Assembly (NCBI RefSeq): GCF_008326425.1
Contig: NZ_AP018929.1
Span: 2,370,875 to 2,434,874 of the forward strand
Direction: 5' to 3'
DNA from: Sulfuracidifex tepidarius
GTDB taxonomy: Archaea; Thermoproteota; Thermoprotei_A; Sulfolobales; Sulfolobaceae
Length of the DNA stretch: 64,000 nucleotides
Shown: positions 9,558 to 19,149 of the stretch, piece after piece
Position numbering within the stretch: the first letter of the stretch is position 1
Layout: every line of letters begins with the position of its first letter
Made by a program: the position numbers and the translations under genes
Notes under the pieces: generated by a model
Told to the model about the DNA's origin: nothing
Databases searched by the model: none
The model's input: the letters and a program-made list of their open reading frames with translations, nothing else

Positions 9558-9908
9558 GTGCAAAAGAAAGCTATAGCTTTTTCAGATGACGGATATTACA
9601 TAGTAGAGATTAACGGAGAAGAGGTTATGTTTAGAAGAGCAAAAGAGCTCGATTTCTTATATTACGTATCATTCTTGTCTCTTCTGCCTATAGTCATAGT
9701 GTATGCCTTAACGTCTACGACTTGGGTACTGGGCTTAATTTTCCTTCCTTTCCTGTTTTATCTAACCTATCTCAGGTTAGCGTTGACTAAGTTCACTCCA
9801 GAGAACGTATCTAGACTATTGTCAGTTGAAACTAAGAAGAACATTATTAAGATAAATTCCGAGGCTAAAACTTTCATCATGCAAAAGGGTAGGCACTATA
9901 GGCTATAA
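9558..9908 (+). CDS. Small membrane protein with two helices
   Basis: A 116-residue protein starting with GTG. Residues 1-30 form a short soluble beta segment, residues about 32-50 and 55-73 two adjacent membrane helices (FLYYVSFLSLLPIVIVYAL and WVLGLIFLPFLFYLTYL), and residues about 80-116 a basic soluble tail. The layout resembles small PH-like membrane proteins, but no family is recognised. It is flanked by AT-rich spacers and has no operon partner. Confidence 0.55.
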   Translation: MQKKAIAFSDDGYYIVEINGEEVMFRRAKELDFLYYVSFLSLLPIVIVYALTSTTWVLGLIFLPFLFYLTYLRLALTKFTPENVSRLLSVETKKNIIKINSEAKTFIMQKGRHYRL

Positions 9909-10048
9909 ATTTGTAATATATAAAATTAATAGTAAATTTTAGTTTGCTTTAAAAAAAATTTATAAAGAGTCTAAGAATTGCAAATAATAATCGCTTTACA
10001 TAATTTAGAGAAATTTTATATCTAAAGATTTAAAATTTGTGAATAAGA

Positions 10049-10312
10049 CTACTTTCTTTTCGTATCCCCATAAAATAGAGAATTAAATCTCCCATGCAAG
10101 GCAGAGAACACTCTTACAAAAAGTGTTTGATATCCCTTTATCATAGCTAATTCTGTAAAAAATATAATTAAAAAATATATTATATCTAAGGGGAAATGAG
10201 AAAGCAGAATTGAAACTTCTTCGCCGTAAACTAGACGAGTTACGCTTATACCTACATTATAATCTAAAAGCGAAAAAAGCAGGGAGAGCAGAACGAATGT
10301 AATCTTTCTCAT
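10049..10312 (-). CDS. Small hypothetical membrane protein
   Basis: An 87-residue protein with an N-terminal hydrophobic segment (residues 5-17, possibly a signal anchor) and a second, stronger membrane helix at about 40-60 (FPLDIIYFLIIFFTELAMI). It ends in a basic tail, YGDTKRK. The region is AT-rich and without neighbours on the same strand, so support comes only from frame length and the coherent membrane pattern. Function unknown. Confidence 0.45.
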   Translation of the reverse strand: MRKITFVLLSLLFSLLDYNVGISVTRLVYGEEVSILLSHFPLDIIYFLIIFFTELAMIKGYQTLFVRVFSALHGRFNSLFYGDTKRK

Positions 10313-10551
10313 GCTTAAAAACTAAGTAAATGTATAGATTTATCCTTAATTTTCTCGATCTAGCCACGTTCAAGATCCGAAATTTTCAATCAGGAAAGGA
10401 AAGAGTTATCTAGCTTCTGTCAGCTATGAGGGATTTCTGTTCCTCAATTTCCGTTAAGGCTAACAATGTGTTCAGTCATGAAGGATAAAAACGTAACTTA
10501 AGATAATGGGTAGACAGCCCCTATGGAAATGTTAAAAAGAAAACTTTCGGG

Positions 10552-11049
10552 TCAATTCGTTGATTTCACTGAAACTCTCTTCAAATAGTCTATCAGACTT
10601 CCAGTGTTCAATATCTCAAGTGCCATTCCCGTTATACCTTTACCCTTCAGCACCTTTCCATTAACCTTAACCTCACCAGTTTCCACGTTCACTGTGACCA
10701 TATCTCCTTCGTTGATCTCCTTCGTTACGTTTGGTACCGTAATTACGGGAAGTCCGTTATTGATAGCGTTCCTATAGAATATCCTGGCAAATGACTCAGC
10801 CACAACTGCTTTCACTCCGGCAGCCTTGAGTGCCATTGCAGCTTGTTCTCTAGAGGAACCCATACCGAACACTTTACCGGCCACCAGTATCACTCCCTTA
10901 GAAGCCTTCTTGTGGAACTCGGGGTCTAGGGGTTCCATTGCATGCTCTGCGAGATATTTAGGATCAGTGTATTTTAGGTATCTAGCAGGTATTATGATGT
11001 CTGTATCTATTTTGTCCCCGAACTTCATTGCCTGACCTTCTACCATCAC
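10552..11049 (-). CDS. leuD: 3-isopropylmalate dehydratase (aconitase-type), small subunit
   Basis: A 165-residue swivel-domain subunit that pairs with the large subunit encoded just upstream to isomerise 2- and 3-isopropylmalate in leucine synthesis. Typical features are [17 protein letters not shown] at the start and the substrate-recognition loop [16 protein letters not shown] at about 62-77. Its start overlaps the large-subunit stop by 4 bp (ATGA). Archaeal small subunits of this type can also act on homoaconitate for lysine synthesis, so the substrate is not certain. Confidence 0.9.
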   Translation of the reverse strand: MMVEGQAMKFGDKIDTDIIIPARYLKYTDPKYLAEHAMEPLDPEFHKKASKGVILVAGKVFGMGSSREQAAMALKAAGVKAVVAESFARIFYRNAINNGLPVITVPNVTKEINEGDMVTVNVETGEVKVNGKVLKGKGITGMALEILNTGSLIDYLKRVSVKSTN

Positions 11050-12296
11050 ATCACATCACCAGGGGAGGATATCTTTCCTTCTACTGCAGAAGCTGCAGCT
11101 ACAGCTGGACCTGAGAGGTAAGTTTTGGACTCGTTGCTACCCATCCTTCCGCGGAAATTCCTTGAGCTTGTAGAGACTATCACTTCCCCAGGTCCTGCAA
11201 CGCCAAAGTGACCTCCTAAACAAGGTCCGCAGGTTCCGTAAGTTATAATGCACCCTGCTTCGAACAAGGTATTTATATATCCTTTCTCTAGCGCTTCCTT
11301 AAACATCTCGTATGATGCAGGTATCGCTATACATCTGCTCTTGACTTTCTTTCCTTTCATTATCTTTGCGGCTACTTCAAAGTCGCTCAACCTCCCGTTA
11401 GTGCATGAGCCTATGTATACCTGATCTACGGGAGTGCCCTGAACTTCACTTACAGTCTTTACGTTATCTACGCTGTAAGGTGCTGCAACCAAGGGTTCCA
11501 TCTTGTCTAGCTCTATAGTGTAGTTATCTTCATACTTAGCGTCGTTATCAGGAGTTACCAGCTTAGGTTCGTAACCCCTCATCTGTTTCACATATCTGAC
11601 AGTCTCAGAGTCTGGAATAAACATGAGTGCATCTGCGTTCATCTCTATCCCCATGTTGGAGGCGGTGGCTCTATAGTCCATCGGGAAAGAGGAGGGATCC
11701 TTGACTTCTACCTCTATTGATTTACCGTTAAAGTACTCAGCCTTAAAGTCCCCAAGTAGTTTCAAGGCAACGTCCTTACCGCTTATCCACTTAGCTGGCT
11801 TTCCCTCCAGCGTTACCTTAAACGATGAGGGTGCAACAAGCCACGTCTTCCCGGTGATTGCAGCTGCGGCTATATCGCTTGCCCCCATACCTTGAGCGAA
11901 GGCTCCTAAAGCACCTGAAGTGGTCGTGTGGCTATCAGCTGCAACTATCACTTGTCCAGGCTGGGCGTACTTCTCGACTAAAAGCTCGTGCAGTATGCCA
12001 ACGTTTATGTCATGGAAGTTGGGTATCTTCACGTCTTTGACGAACTTCCTTATATTTCCCTGAATCTCCGCGCTCCTTATATCTGGAGGAGGAGCTAAGT
12101 GATCGAAAGCTACCACTATTTTACCTTGGTCGAATACCTTTACCATCCCCGCTTTCTCCATAACTTCTATGACGTGATATCCCGTTAGATCATGGAAAGC
12201 TACGATGTCAACGGATGCCTCTATCACGTCACCTTGGGTCACGGGCTTCCCAGAAGCTCGAGACAGTATCTTTTCAGTTAGTGTCTGACCTGACAT
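11046..12296 (-). CDS. leuC: 3-isopropylmalate dehydratase (aconitase-type), large subunit
   Basis: The [4Fe-4S] subunit of isopropylmalate isomerase, 416 residues. Cluster cysteines are visible in YIGSCTNGR and in [14 protein letters not shown]. An N-terminal DHLAPPPD and the [18 protein letters not shown] segment are also standard for the aconitase superfamily. Start chosen at the ATG at 12296 (a GTG lies one codon upstream); a TATA-like CATTTATTTT about 30 bp upstream fits a near-leaderless mRNA. It forms an operon with the small subunit. Use in the alpha-aminoadipate lysine pathway instead of leucine synthesis cannot be excluded. Confidence 0.9.
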   Translation of the reverse strand: MSGQTLTEKILSRASGKPVTQGDVIEASVDIVAFHDLTGYHVIEVMEKAGMVKVFDQGKIVVAFDHLAPPPDIRSAEIQGNIRKFVKDVKIPNFHDINVGILHELLVEKYAQPGQVIVAADSHTTTSGALGAFAQGMGASDIAAAAITGKTWLVAPSSFKVTLEGKPAKWISGKDVALKLLGDFKAEYFNGKSIEVEVKDPSSFPMDYRATASNMGIEMNADALMFIPDSETVRYVKQMRGYEPKLVTPDNDAKYEDNYTIELDKMEPLVAAPYSVDNVKTVSEVQGTPVDQVYIGSCTNGRLSDFEVAAKIMKGKKVKSRCIAIPASYEMFKEALEKGYINTLFEAGCIITYGTCGPCLGGHFGVAGPGEVIVSTSSRNFRGRMGSNESKTYLSGPAVAAASAVEGKISSPGDVM

Positions 12297-12397
12297 CACC
12301 TATAGTTTCTTTGAAGGGAAAATAAATGTTTCTTACGTAAGAAAAACTTGTGGTATGGTTTTCAGTTCGATTTTTTAAGCTTGGATAAGCTATCCTT

Positions 12398-13063
12398 ATG
12401 ATGGAGCTTTACGACGCAATAAAGAGGAGAAGAGACGTAAGGTCGTTCTATAAGAACGGGACGATAAGCGACGAAGTCCTAGCCAGGATACTGATGGCAG
12501 GTCATCTAGCTCCCTCGGTTGGATTTTCCCAGCCGTGGAACTTCATTGTAATTCGCGATGAAGAAAAGAGAAGGAAGATAAAAGAGCTAGCCCTTGAAGA
12601 GAGGGAAAGGTTCAGGGAGGAGCTTCCAGAGGACAGGAAGAAAATATTCGATAACGTGAAAATAGAGGCAGTTCTGGACACGCCATTGAACATAGCAGTT
12701 ACATGCGACCCCACTAGGTTCGGCCCTCACGTTCTGGGAAGGAGGACAATACCAGAAACGTGCCAATACAGCTCAGTCTTGGCTGTGGAAAACATGTGGC
12801 TCGCTGCAACGAGTGAAGGAATAGGAATGGGATGGTTATCTTTCTTTAGAAAAGAGGACGTTAAGAAAATTCTGGAAATTCCTGAACATGTAGATCTAGT
12901 TGCATACCTCACTTTAGGACCAGCAGACATACCTGAAAGACCAGAGCTTGAAATTTTCGGGTGGGGAAAGAGAATGAGGCTTTCAGAAGTAGTTAATGAA
13001 GACTCTTGGGGAAAGCCTCCAAGGAAAGAGTTAATAGACAAGTTAGACAACATAAGAATATAG
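12398..13063 (+). CDS. bluB: BluB-type 5,6-dimethylbenzimidazole synthase (nitroreductase fold)
   Basis: A 221-residue FMN-dependent flavin destructase candidate. BluB converts reduced FMN and oxygen into the lower ligand of vitamin B12. Family features are RRRDVRSF near the N-terminus, [16 protein letters not shown] at about 37-52, [15 protein letters not shown] at about 111-125, [19 protein letters not shown] and a C-terminal [13 protein letters not shown]. These match BluB rather than generic nitroreductases. The sequence opens ATGATG, with a TATA-like ATTTTTTAAG about 27 bp upstream. It has no cobalamin gene next to it. Sulfolobales use B12 in methylmalonyl-CoA mutase, so the role is plausible. 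Confidence 0.8.
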   Translation: MMELYDAIKRRRDVRSFYKNGTISDEVLARILMAGHLAPSVGFSQPWNFIVIRDEEKRRKIKELALEERERFREELPEDRKKIFDNVKIEAVLDTPLNIAVTCDPTRFGPHVLGRRTIPETCQYSSVLAVENMWLAATSEGIGMGWLSFFRKEDVKKILEIPEHVDLVAYLTLGPADIPERPELEIFGWGKRMRLSEVVNEDSWGKPPRKELIDKLDNIRI

Positions 13064-13132
13064 CGAGCTAGTAGAGTTTAGACGCAAAAGAAGAAAATAT
13101 TAATAAATGCTGGTAATAAAATACTATCGTTT

Positions 13133-13372
13133 ATGATAATCTGTTTTCACGGAAGCAAATATTTCCTATCACAAGAGGGGTTCTTTAGAACCGAAGATGG
13201 TGACTGTGATGTTTTAGTAGTGCAATCAATGGAAGAGGCTAAACGTATGTTAGACAAAGGAGCATTAAAGAAAGGAGAGAAAATTGAGATCTGTGATAAT
13301 AACGAGGAAGTCTGTATGGAAGAAATAAGAAGGAAGTTGTTCAGAATAACTAAATCATGTAAGTTCTCTTAG
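13133..13372 (+). CDS. Small hypothetical protein, cysteine-containing
   Basis: A 79-residue protein with five cysteines (positions about 4, 25, 48, 55 and 76) and a mixed alpha/beta pattern: MIICFHGSKYFLS, DCDVLVVQSMEEAKRML, then KKGEKIEICDNNEEVC. A TATA-like AAAATATTA at about 13096-13104 supports a leaderless ATG at 13133. It may belong with the next small gene. No family recognised. Confidence 0.5.
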   Translation: MIICFHGSKYFLSQEGFFRTEDGDCDVLVVQSMEEAKRMLDKGALKKGEKIEICDNNEEVCMEEIRRKLFRITKSCKFS

Positions 13373-13413
13373 TTTCGGTTAAGGCTCCGATATACTTTAT
13401 TATCCGTGAAATC

Positions 13414-13602
13414 ATGGAGACCGATCTAAAGCTGGTTAAAGCAGTATTAGACGTAGTTAAAGAGAGCCTCCCTGAGGACTGTGATGAGATCATAGAGAAA
13501 GTGAGTAAAAGAATAGTGAAGGATCTAAAAGATAAAGGTGCTGAAAGGGCAATGATGGAATGGTACGGAATCACAGAGGAAGATTTGAAAATGATAAGAT
13601 AA
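13414..13602 (+). CDS. Small helical hypothetical protein
   Basis: A 62-residue, strongly helical and charged protein (METDLKLVKAVLDVVKESLP and onward, ending ITEEDLKMIR). Its promoter looks good: GATATACTTTA at about 13387-13397 is 27 bp before the ATG. No motif is recognised. It could be a small adaptor or DNA-associated protein. Confidence 0.5.
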   Translation: METDLKLVKAVLDVVKESLPEDCDEIIEKVSKRIVKDLKDKGAERAMMEWYGITEEDLKMIR

Positions 13603-14006
13603 ATAAAAATTTTTGTTTTATTTGGAAAAACTTTTTTCTTATATACAGTATATAAAGTGTATAATAGAGATAAATCAAATAACTTGTACTAGTTCTTGCT
13701 TTACGGCTCCACTTCATTACATCATCGCACTTAGATGCCTCCGAATACTAAAACATCTATACCGTCATTCCGGCTTTTGGACTCTCATGCGTAATTCTTT
13801 ATTCCCTGAAATCAGTTAAGAACGAGATACATCTTACAAAACTTAGCTTTCCGATTTCTCTAATGCTTTCCCGACATAGAGGTTATTAATAAGTATAATT
13901 TTTAAAGGTATATTTGAATACTATTTAAATACAGCACAATACCAACCTTCAGAAAGAAATCCTTCGCTCCTTGTTGGGATTCACCGATTTAAGTTCCTAA
14001 AAAAAT
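13603..14006. other. Intergenic region, no gene seen
   Basis: About 400 bp between a rightward gene and a leftward gene ending at 14007. It is AT-rich, with T-runs just after 13602 that could end transcription. No convincing small gene, RNA or repeat was found; the one open frame near its start has poor protein character. Confidence 0.6.
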
Positions 14007-14693
14007 TCAGGATGGAATCACTTGAGGCAGCTCGCTTGAAGCTTCCTCTATGTCCTTTAGCGTATCTATAGACCTCCAATAGACATCCTTGAATTTAGCA
14101 CCCTTCAATTGACCAGCCTCTGCGAGCTTAGGGAAAGTTGCTTTTTCTACATCCCCTCTATCAGGAAGCAAATCAAATATCTTTGGAGACATCATATAAA
14201 CTCCGGCATTTATCATGTAGTTCTCTAGCACAGGCTTTTCCCTGAAGCTGGTTATCAATCCGTCTTTAGTTTCTACTATTCCGTACGGGCTTTTCAGAGG
14301 TACCAAAGCTATTGTTGCAACGCTTTCCTTTACGTCCATCTTCGAGAAGTCCAAGTTGGTCACTACGTCACCGTTAGTCACAATGAACTCATTTTGCTCT
14401 CCTAGGATTTCCTTAACCTTCTTCAACGCTCCTCCAGTCCCAAGGGGTTCTTCCTCAATAGAGAAATAAGCTGATATCTTCAACCTCTTCTCGTTCTTGC
14501 TCACCCATTCAGCTAGGACATCCCACTTGTAACCTGTAAGGAAAATGAAGGATGAAATACCATACCTCTTGAAGTGGAGTATCTGCCACTCAATAATCGG
14601 TTTTCCCGCGACCTCTATCAAAGGCTTTGGTCTGTCATCTGTAAGAGGCCTAAGCCTCTTTCCAAAACCTCCTGCCAAAATTACAGCGTGCAT
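14007..14693 (-). CDS. Sugar-phosphate nucleotidyltransferase
   Basis: A 228-residue nucleotidyltransferase that joins an NTP and a sugar-1-phosphate to give a nucleotide sugar. The signature [30 protein letters not shown] occupies residues 3-32 (named here by its ends), with the catalytic GNP-binding G-rich loop and Lys. [11 protein letters not shown] and NGDVVTNLD follow as sugar and metal sites. There is no left-handed beta-helix domain, so it is the short form seen in many archaeal mannose-1-phosphate guanylyltransferase or glucose-1-phosphate thymidylyltransferase homologues. Nucleotide and sugar are not determined. Confidence 0.85.
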   Translation of the reverse strand: MHAVILAGGFGKRLRPLTDDRPKPLIEVAGKPIIEWQILHFKRYGISSFIFLTGYKWDVLAEWVSKNEKRLKISAYFSIEEEPLGTGGALKKVKEILGEQNEFIVTNGDVVTNLDFSKMDVKESVATIALVPLKSPYGIVETKDGLITSFREKPVLENYMINAGVYMMSPKIFDLLPDRGDVEKATFPKLAEAGQLKGAKFKDVYWRSIDTLKDIEEASSELPQVIPS

Positions 14694-14839
14694 AACCTTA
14701 AATATATTGTTCAGTTTAAAAATTTTTTGGAGATAGTTTTATTTCGTTAAAAAGAGTTTGTATTAGTTTTCATACATATTAAAGATAATACATGGCAGTG
14801 GCTTCTTTCTTTTATATCATGTAAATCGCAATTAGGTTT

Positions 14840-15568
14840 ATGACAAGAGAAGTAAGTCTGAAATACGATTCTACTGGTATATTGCATAAGCTAGCGGATC
14901 CATTCGTAGTCACCAGCATCTTAGGTCATGTCAGGCTAATTATGGAAAAGGAGGACGATGAGTTCAAATCCTTCGATAGAGTTACATCGTCGTCTGACGT
15001 TTTCAGAGTCATATTTGAGTTCGGTAACCCTTTTTCGAAGTTATTAACTTCTTCTGGAGAATTACAGAGGAAGGTAACGCCAAGTTCGATCTCATATAAG
15101 ATGAACCCTGAAGATAACGTGTTTTCTATCAGTACAAACTTCGTCATAGAGAAAGGAAAGCTAAGAATTATAAATAGTGTGAAGTACCTCTCGCCCCAAG
15201 CTGTAAACTACATAGGTATGAAAGAGGATGAACTAGAACTACATTTAATAGAAGGTCATTTAATTCCTTATTTCAAGTTCTTCAGCGGAAATGAAGAGGA
15301 TGAATACGTTCTATTGAAAACAGCTGAGGGAAACTTATGTAGTCTAATCGCATCAATGGGAGAATTAAGGAAGACTAACTATATCTATAAGATAGTTATC
15401 GCATCGCCTAAAATTAACACAGTGCTTCACATTCAAAAGGACAGTGTAAAAGTGGAGGGGAATATAGGAGAATCTTCAGTTTCCTCTATGAAGCAACTAT
15501 TAGAGGAGATCATGACAAGGTGTTGTAATGGAACTATCAAGATCTTTATGAAATTAGATTTCAGATAA
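14840..15568 (+). CDS. Hypothetical protein, possibly SRPBCC-like
   Basis: A 242-residue soluble protein. The opening pattern (beta strand, then ILHKLADPFVVTSILGHVRLI) resembles the first strand and helices of START/SRPBCC ligand-binding folds, followed by many beta strands. The C-terminal 60 residues contain two cysteines in TRCCNG. No catalytic motif is present and the fold call is weak. ATG start with AT-rich upstream sequence; it stands alone between the nucleotidyltransferase and a long AT-rich gap. Confidence 0.55.
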   Translation: MTREVSLKYDSTGILHKLADPFVVTSILGHVRLIMEKEDDEFKSFDRVTSSSDVFRVIFEFGNPFSKLLTSSGELQRKVTPSSISYKMNPEDNVFSISTNFVIEKGKLRIINSVKYLSPQAVNYIGMKEDELELHLIEGHLIPYFKFFSGNEEDEYVLLKTAEGNLCSLIASMGELRKTNYIYKIVIASPKINTVLHIQKDSVKVEGNIGESSVSSMKQLLEEIMTRCCNGTIKIFMKLDFR

Positions 15569-15945
15569 TACAAGATTAATTTTAATATAATTTTATATTA
15601 TTTTTAAAATGTAGTTGCAACTATTTTGTAAATCTTATTATAAACTATCTTACGTTCCATCCTGAAGGTTGAGCTTTCGACCTTTTACAAAGCTTATTAT
15701 TGAGTTTCTGCTTCTAAAAATTTTATGACTAAGAAAATAAACTTTATGTTCTATTATTAACTTAATTAGGTTAATTGGAAATAAGATTAGAATAGACTAG
15801 TTTCAAATTGTTGCTGTAAGTTCGGAACGTGGATCAACAACGTCTTAGCTTATACTATATTTATATTAAAATTATTTTCCTTTTTTATAGAAAAAGACTT
15901 AGTTTTGAAGAAAAGAATATATAGAATAAAAAGGAAGTTTAGTTT
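15569..15945. other. AT-rich intergenic region
   Basis: About 375 bp, mostly A and T, with stops in every frame. The stretch ending near 15945 (ATATAGAATAAAAAGG) supplies a TATA-like element for the next gene. No RNA gene or repeat recognised. Confidence 0.6.
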
Positions 15946-16413
15946 ATGAGTGATATAGAATCCACTCTTGCAAAACTAAGGAACGTATCTATAGGAATCT
16001 TTGGAGCCTCTTCTTTCATCGCGCTAGTGATGAGTATCCTTATATTCGAGGGAATATCATTCAGTATTAACGAATCATATTCTACCGCTGGTAGAGTAAG
16101 TATTCCATACAACGGCGCTCCCATTATCATAGCTTCATTCCTCATATTTTCTTCAATATTCAGTATAGCAATGATAATAGCGACAGAAATACTAATAACT
16201 AGACTATTTAAATATTCAGTAGCTACATCGTTCTTAAGTATAATTGCAGTAATGTCTTATCTGTTCCTTAATTACTTTAGGGCTGCCTCAAGCCCTTACG
16301 CCTTATCCATAAAACCAATGATTGAAATCACAGCCCCTATAATTATAGTGCTGGACTTATTATCAATATTTATCATTTATTATATAAGAAAGCTAGAAAG
16401 AGGAATCTCATAA
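15946..16413 (+). CDS. Four-helix membrane protein, unknown function
   Basis: A 155-residue protein with four predicted membrane helices at about residues 14-34, 60-85, 92-112 and 127-147. The loop between helices 1 and 2 (about residues 35-58, with NES) would be extracellular. It ends in the basic RKLERGIS. No transporter or enzyme motif recognised. It starts a run of three rightward genes and may be co-transcribed with the next two. Confidence 0.6.
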   Translation: MSDIESTLAKLRNVSIGIFGASSFIALVMSILIFEGISFSINESYSTAGRVSIPYNGAPIIIASFLIFSSIFSIAMIIATEILITRLFKYSVATSFLSIIAVMSYLFLNYFRAASSPYALSIKPMIEITAPIIIVLDLLSIFIIYYIRKLERGIS

Positions 16414-16437
16414 TGTGAAGAACTCTAGGCCAAAAAA

Positions 16438-16758
16438 GTGAGGCTAATGATAGTCAAAGTGGAGATAGAGTGGCATAAAGCTAAGGAAATAACTTTCCCG
16501 TTTACTTTCTGGAAAGACGTAGTTTTGATAATAAAAACCATTGATAGGGTAGTTGCAGTTGACGTATGCAGGGAAGAGCTAGGTAAATATAAACCTCCTC
16601 TCAGAGCCAGAGTTTTCTCGTTCTACTACGAAATAGGGAAAGTAAGCGAAGGCGACACTAAGTATTTAGAATGTATAGCTAACCAATTACAAGACAAGTT
16701 GAACCCGTATATCAAGAAGCAATTTAATTGCAACCAAGAGGTGACGATACTATTATAG
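16438..16758 (+). CDS. Hypothetical protein
   Basis: A 106-residue protein starting with GTG (an ATG three codons on is an alternative). It is mixed alpha/beta with two cysteines (about 43 and 76) and no signal or membrane segment. It lies 24 bp after the membrane protein gene and its end overlaps the next frame. No family recognised. Confidence 0.5.
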   Translation: MRLMIVKVEIEWHKAKEITFPFTFWKDVVLIIKTIDRVVAVDVCREELGKYKPPLRARVFSFYYEIGKVSEGDTKYLECIANQLQDKLNPYIKKQFNCNQEVTILL

Positions 16759-17048
16759 ACCAAAAGAAGTTCGTAGAATGTTTAGGAAAGGTAGTTTACG
16801 TCAAAGAGATTAGCCCATTAGAGATTGATTTCGAGATAACGGGAAAGATTCTGCTGAAAGGGAAAATGAAAATCACTCCTGGAATATCTGAGACAATTGA
16901 AATAATCTTCAAGAGCCCTTATGGAAGGGGGACTATAATGGAGTGTAAGAACGATGTTGTAGTGAAATACGAGGGTGTCATGGGAAATGAGATGAAGAGA
17001 AAAATTGAGGAATGCGCATCGCTTTCCTTAGTAAAGAAAGTAAGTTAG
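16728..17048 (+). CDS. Hypothetical protein overlapping its upstream neighbour
   Basis: A 106-residue frame opening with TTG and overlapping the previous gene by 31 bp. A GAGGTGA ribosome-binding-like motif at about 16738 suggests the true start may be a little further in, at a non-ATG codon. The protein is beta-rich, with cysteines at about 18, 73 and 91. It overlaps the convergent membrane protein gene by 4 bp at its end. Function unknown; equal length with its neighbour is not matched by obvious similarity. Confidence 0.45.
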   Translation: MQPRGDDTIIDQKKFVECLGKVVYVKEISPLEIDFEITGKILLKGKMKITPGISETIEIIFKSPYGRGTIMECKNDVVVKYEGVMGNEMKRKIEECASLSLVKKVS

Positions 17049-17746
17049 ATTTGCACTATTTTCTCAACTCTATGGGCTACGAGACCTCCTATTACGCCTG
17101 CTATCCAAATGAAAGCTAGGCCGGCTTCTACCTTGAATATTACAGCCTGCCAATCCACTACTGCACCGTAGATGAATGGCCTATAAAACGCATCATAAAT
17201 TAGGGGATCTGGCAAAGCCCAGAGCAGAGAGACCAATCCTCCCTCAATTGCAGCTATAATTTTGGAAGGCTTTGATCCTAACCCGAAGAGAGTTCCTCCG
17301 GTCACAGACACCAAGAGATCTAGGAATAAGCCGTAAGTTAAAGCTTCATAGAAGAAGTATAAGGGTTGTCCTCCGTAACCGTAATGAAATTGATCAGATA
17401 GCAAGGTAAAAACTAGCAAGGATGCCATTCCTGCTCCCGTCTTTCTTACCATTCCAACTATTACCATCAGGATTACCATTCTTCCCCAGAAACCTGGGTC
17501 TATGTAGGTTGCAGCTCCTGCAGGAACTAGTTTGTCCACAAATGTTCCTATGTAGAACTCCCACACAGTTCCAAGCGCGCCTCCAATTCCTATGTAAACC
17601 CAATCTAGAGTACTGAAGCTCTTGACTGTACCTCTCTTCTTCCCTATGAGAAAAACAAGCAGAGGAGCTAGTATGTAATATGCTACAACTACCTCCCAGG
17701 GAATCTCTCCAGCTACGTCTGTCAATCCCTTTATACCGTTAAACAT
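17045..17746 (-). CDS. Polytopic membrane protein, possibly transporter-like
   Basis: A 233-residue protein with about six to seven membrane helices, starting at PWEVVVAYYILAPLLVFLIG and ending with FIWIAGVIGGLVAHRVEK. Gly-rich helices (YIGIGGALGTVWEFYIG) and a conserved-looking aromatic loop (DQFHYGYGG) recall small-molecule S-components of ECF transporters such as the YkoE type. No ATPase gene is nearby, so this is only a resemblance. Confidence 0.6.
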   Translation of the reverse strand: MFNGIKGLTDVAGEIPWEVVVAYYILAPLLVFLIGKKRGTVKSFSTLDWVYIGIGGALGTVWEFYIGTFVDKLVPAGAATYIDPGFWGRMVILMVIVGMVRKTGAGMASLLVFTLLSDQFHYGYGGQPLYFFYEALTYGLFLDLLVSVTGGTLFGLGSKPSKIIAAIEGGLVSLLWALPDPLIYDAFYRPFIYGAVVDWQAVIFKVEAGLAFIWIAGVIGGLVAHRVEKIVQI

Positions 17747-18517
17747 ATGCTAGGATTTCTTAGTATGGCTTTATATTTTTCCTATATAGATATTTAGGTA
17801 TTATATAGACAAATATAACATTTATTGAACTATATTTTGAAAATAAGGTTATCTATAGAATTTCTCTCAAGGAAATTAGATCAACAATACACGCTTCTCT
17901 TAAGATATTCTAATTCTAACCTAGAATTTAGCGTGGAGAATTTTTCTTTCACATTAATATATATGAAAAACTCGGTTAAAATTTTAGGATAGGCTAATAT
18001 GAGAAGGGTCTTCTCTGTTTAAAATGCCACTTATGAAATTAAAAATAAATTTTAACTAAAAAATATTAAATATATAATATTAAATATATATAAGAAAGTC
18101 AGAATACACTTTTATAATATTCAGATCCTCAAAGACGGACTAATGTCCTTTTTACTCCTTTTAAACATTTCGTGAAATACTCCGACCCACGGATAGTTTC
18201 CCACTTTACTACTCCACCTTACTAACAAATCTGAAGTTCTAAGCTGAGGTCGTTTCTACCTGATCTTAAATGACGCTCAATTTCCCATATGAGACTGAAA
18301 CAGAAGCATATCACATCAATCTCTTAGGGGCGTCCCGGTGACGCTTGCCCCGTCTGTGACTGTCATTGAAATATACGTGATACTTGTTGTATTTATCCTT
18401 TGCTATAAAGGGGCTATCCATCCTCACCCTTGCGGATGGGGTCTTCAACCCCCTTTGAACCCCCAAGATAAAAACCATTTTTATCTATTGATTGGAGGAG
18501 AACAGAGGTGTGGAGTT
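17747..18517. other. Long intergenic region with hairpins and a possible gene remnant
   Basis: About 770 bp. The first 370 bp are very AT-rich, with a repeated TATTAAATATA motif near 18065-18095. The reverse strand at 18121-18255 has an open 44-codon frame reading like protein text (WSSKVGNYPWVGVFHEMFKR), bounded by stops and without a start, which may be a decayed transposase or other gene. Hairpins follow at 18326-18350 and 18406-18455; the second belongs to a repeat also found near 21165. Confidence 0.4.
18406..18455 (+). repeat. Hairpin repeat copy 1 (GGGGCTATCCATCC element)
   Basis: An outer AAAGGGG/CCCCTTT stem encloses CTATCCATCC and an inner CCATCC/GGATGG stem. The same plan and the same TATAARGGGGCTATCCATCC opening recur at about 21163-21212. 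It sits about 60 bp before the start of the PaREP1 gene. Such hairpins in Sulfolobales are often leftover ends of IS200/IS605 elements or their non-autonomous derivatives; that identity is inference. Confidence 0.6.
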
Positions 18518-18520
18518 TTG
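18505..18520 (+). promoter_or_regulatory. Ribosome binding site that sets the PaREP1 start
   Basis: GAGGTG at 18505-18510 lies 7 bp before the TTG at 18518. This supports TTG 18518 over the longer frame, which would begin at 18338 and run straight through the hairpin repeat. Confidence 0.55.
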
Positions 18521-18979
18521 AGCGAAATTATATATAATTTCATCAAGAAGGCTTCAGAAGATCAAAGGAAAAACGAAGAAGAGTTCCTTGTAGATCTTCT
18601 TCTATCGGCTAGAACGTCGGGTACAGATAACCTACTTTTAAAATTGATTGATTACCACTTAAAAGAAGGAGAAAAAGAGGAAGGGAAAGGAAACCTGATT
18701 GAGGCTGGAGAGAACTATTGGTTATCTCTATCTTATACCCTTAAACTTGTTGCTCTTAAAGAGAATCTGGAGATCAACGACTATCCATCGTATTATAGCT
18801 TGGTAGAGTACCTCTCATATAGGACTCAAGATCCATCACTGATAATAGACTTCGTGAATGCTGAGAAGCTTCACGGAGAATATCATCCAAGACCTCAAGG
18901 AGAGGGCTTCGATATTAGAAGGGATCATGTTATAGCTCTTATACGTAAAATAAAAGAAAATATTCTCAAAATACAATAG
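18518..18979 (+). CDS. PaREP1 family protein (HEPN-like helical domain)
   Basis: A 153-residue helical protein. Residues about 41-80 (LIDYHLKEGEKEEGKGNLIEAGENYWLS in outline) followed by ALKENLEINDYPSYYSLVEYL match the PaREP1 pattern, a crenarchaeal multicopy family whose fold resembles HEPN and tetratrico-like helices. A late NAEKLHGEYHPR segment is the usual C-terminal marker. Members are scattered in hot archaea, often near mobile DNA, with no proven activity. The open frame reaches back to 18338, but that extension merely translates the hairpin repeat, so the TTG with its GAGGTG site is preferred. Confidence 0.65.
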   Translation: MSEIIYNFIKKASEDQRKNEEEFLVDLLLSARTSGTDNLLLKLIDYHLKEGEKEEGKGNLIEAGENYWLSLSYTLKLVALKENLEINDYPSYYSLVEYLSYRTQDPSLIIDFVNAEKLHGEYHPRPQGEGFDIRRDHVIALIRKIKENILKIQ

Positions 18980-19149
18980 AAAATTAATTCATTCTCCTTT
19001 AGCTCTCTCTTCAAGAAACACGAAAACTATGCCATTCAATTAGAACGAAGATATTTAACACCTCTTGAGAGGAAGGAAATCTCAGGCTAATTTAAAATAA
19101 CTTGCGTATACTTCTTAAGTTAAGCGTTATATTGTAGGTAAAATGAAAG

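Noticed and set aside
13613-13819. 68-codon frame in the gap after the small helical gene
   Set aside because: Unlikely amino-acid pattern, no promoter, and it begins within a T-run.
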